A stretch of DNA of 33,810 nt from Gordonia otitidis NBRC 100426 (GTDB lineage Bacteria; Actinomycetota; Actinomycetes; Mycobacteriales; Mycobacteriaceae): NCBI RefSeq assembly GCF_000248075.1, contig NZ_BAFB01000029.1:1-33810 (forward strand), given 5' to 3'. Below are positions 33,229-33,810 of this stretch, piece by piece. The stretch's first letter is position 1; each line of letters begins with the position of its first letter. The position numbers and the translations under genes were made by a program. The notes under the pieces are model-generated. The model was not told the DNA's origin and did not search any database. It was given only the letters and a program-made list of their open reading frames with translations.

Positions 33229-33810
33229 TCGTCGGCGGGGCGGCGTCGCCTCGGGCGGGTCCGGGCTTCGGGGCGCGGGTCGGGGTGCAGGAAGTGGGGG
33301 AAGGGTGTGCTCGGCGGGAAGTTTCTGGGGGAAAGTGCGCGCGGGGTCTGCGGGCCGGTGCAGAAAGCAGGGGAAGGGGTGCGCGGGGTCCGCGGAGGGT
33401 CTGGGACCGGGTGCAGAAAGTAGGGGAAGGGTTTCTTCCGCGGGTTTCTGTCGTTTCCGTGGGTTGTTTCTAGGGGAGGCGTCAGGAAGTGGGGGAAGGG
33501 TGTGCTCGGTGGGAAGTTTCTAGGGGAAGGCGTGCGCGGGGCCCGCGGCGGGCTCGGGACCGGGTGCGGAAAGTAGGGGAAGGGTTTCTTCCGCGGGTTT
33601 CTGTCGTTTCCGTGGGTTGTTTCTAGGGGAGGCGTCAGGAAGTGGGGGAAGGGTGTGCTCGGCGGGAAGTTTCTGGGGGAAAGGAGTGCGCGGGATGCGC
33701 GGCGGGCCAGGAACCGGGTGCAGAAAGTACGGGAAGGAGTGCGCGGGGTGCGCGGGCCCGGAACCGGCTGCAGAAACCAGGGAAGGGCCTTTTCCGCGGG
33801 GAACTTCCGA
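33229..33810. repeat. Intergenic repeat cluster 2 (no gene), runs off the window
   Basis: No protein family appears in any frame. The same core as in cluster 1 recurs, all in plus orientation: starts at 33285, 33358, 33411, 33481, 33564, 33634, 33718 and 33768, for example GTGCAGAAAGTAGGGGAAGG. Between cores lie GC-rich linkers of the form GTGCGCGGGG...CCGG. Variants TTTCTAGGGGAAGG and TTTCTGGGGGAAAG add further partial cores. Confidence 0.85.
33411..33717 (+). repeat. 153-bp tandem repeat, two copies, third partial
   Basis: Copies 33411-33563 and 33564-33717. Each reads a core, GGGTTTCTTCCGCGGGTTTC, TGTCGTTTCCGTGGGTTGTT, TCTAGGGGAGGC, a second core (GTCAGGAAGTGGGGGAAGG), GTGTGCTCGG, GGGAAGTTTCT and a GC-rich linker. 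The first ~120 bp are almost identical; the linkers diverge more. A third copy starts at 33718 but soon departs, and the second half of a unit stands at 33285-33357. Confidence 0.85.

Noticed and set aside
33285-33810. CRISPR-like array (short repeats with spacers)
   Set aside because: The sequences between the cores are related GC-rich linkers, core length and spacing vary, and no cas gene is present.

Overview
This is a GC-rich window from an actinobacterium, most likely of the order Mycobacteriales (Gordonia, Williamsia or Rhodococcus type). The clues are the high GC content, many GTG starts, several starts that look leaderless (a TANNNT hexamer 6-8 nt before the start codon with no Shine-Dalgarno), a KstR-type steroid operator, an F420-type luciferase-like oxidoreductase, a mycobacterial-type glucosylglycerate hydrolase and a mycobacterial-type LexA box. 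The genus is inference. The window holds 26 protein genes called with confidence. No tRNA, rRNA, IS element, prophage or CRISPR array was seen.

Layout. 1-1115 (minus): an SdpI-family membrane protein with a Cys-rich tail, directly followed by a truncated SBF-like transporter. 1132-4922 (plus): leuS overlapping a class III adenylate cyclase gene. 4947-8027: a TfoX-N protein, a FadE23-like acyl-CoA dehydrogenase behind a palindromic operator, a 345-bp gap with a possible thiolase remnant, a ketosteroid isomerase behind a perfect KstR-consensus site, and a convergent SDR. 8123-12571: glucosylglycerate hydrolase, a marR-MFS pair, a small PLDc_N membrane protein and a PhyH-type dioxygenase. 12601-18395: a TPM-domain membrane protein, a DUF1295 protein coupled to an F420-type oxidoreductase, a MalY/PatB lyase and a methyltransferase. 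18396-19068: no gene, but a cluster of intergenic repeats. 19069-24259 (minus): a dihydroxyacetone kinase operon, dhaK-dhaL-(DhaM-HPr-EI fusion)-aldo/keto reductase, with divergent iclR carrying palindromes between them. 25275-26537: dinB behind a LexA-type box. 26681-30598: a CitMHS transporter with a CitA/DcuS-type kinase and a CitB/DcuR-type regulator. 30760-33180: phosphoketolase. 33181-33810: a second cluster of the same repeat family, reaching the window edge.

How the genes work together. The dha operon looks self-contained for PEP-dependent phosphorylation of dihydroxyacetone. EIIA, HPr and what appears to be a complete Enzyme I lie in one 845-residue polypeptide, unlike the E. coli DhaM, whose EI part is truncated. 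The CitMHS gene and the two-component pair form a sense-and-import unit for a di- or tricarboxylate. The isomerase belongs by sequence and operator to a steroid catabolic regulon. Most of the rest is ordinary chromosomal housekeeping.

The least explained feature is the repeat family. About 18-bp purine-rich cores (consensus near GCAGAAAGTAGGGGAAG) recur at least 17 times in two intergenic clusters 14 kb apart. They are built into a 110-bp unit with imperfect terminal inverted repeats in cluster 1 and a 153-bp tandem unit in cluster 2. The two clusters share a second internal module in opposite orientation.
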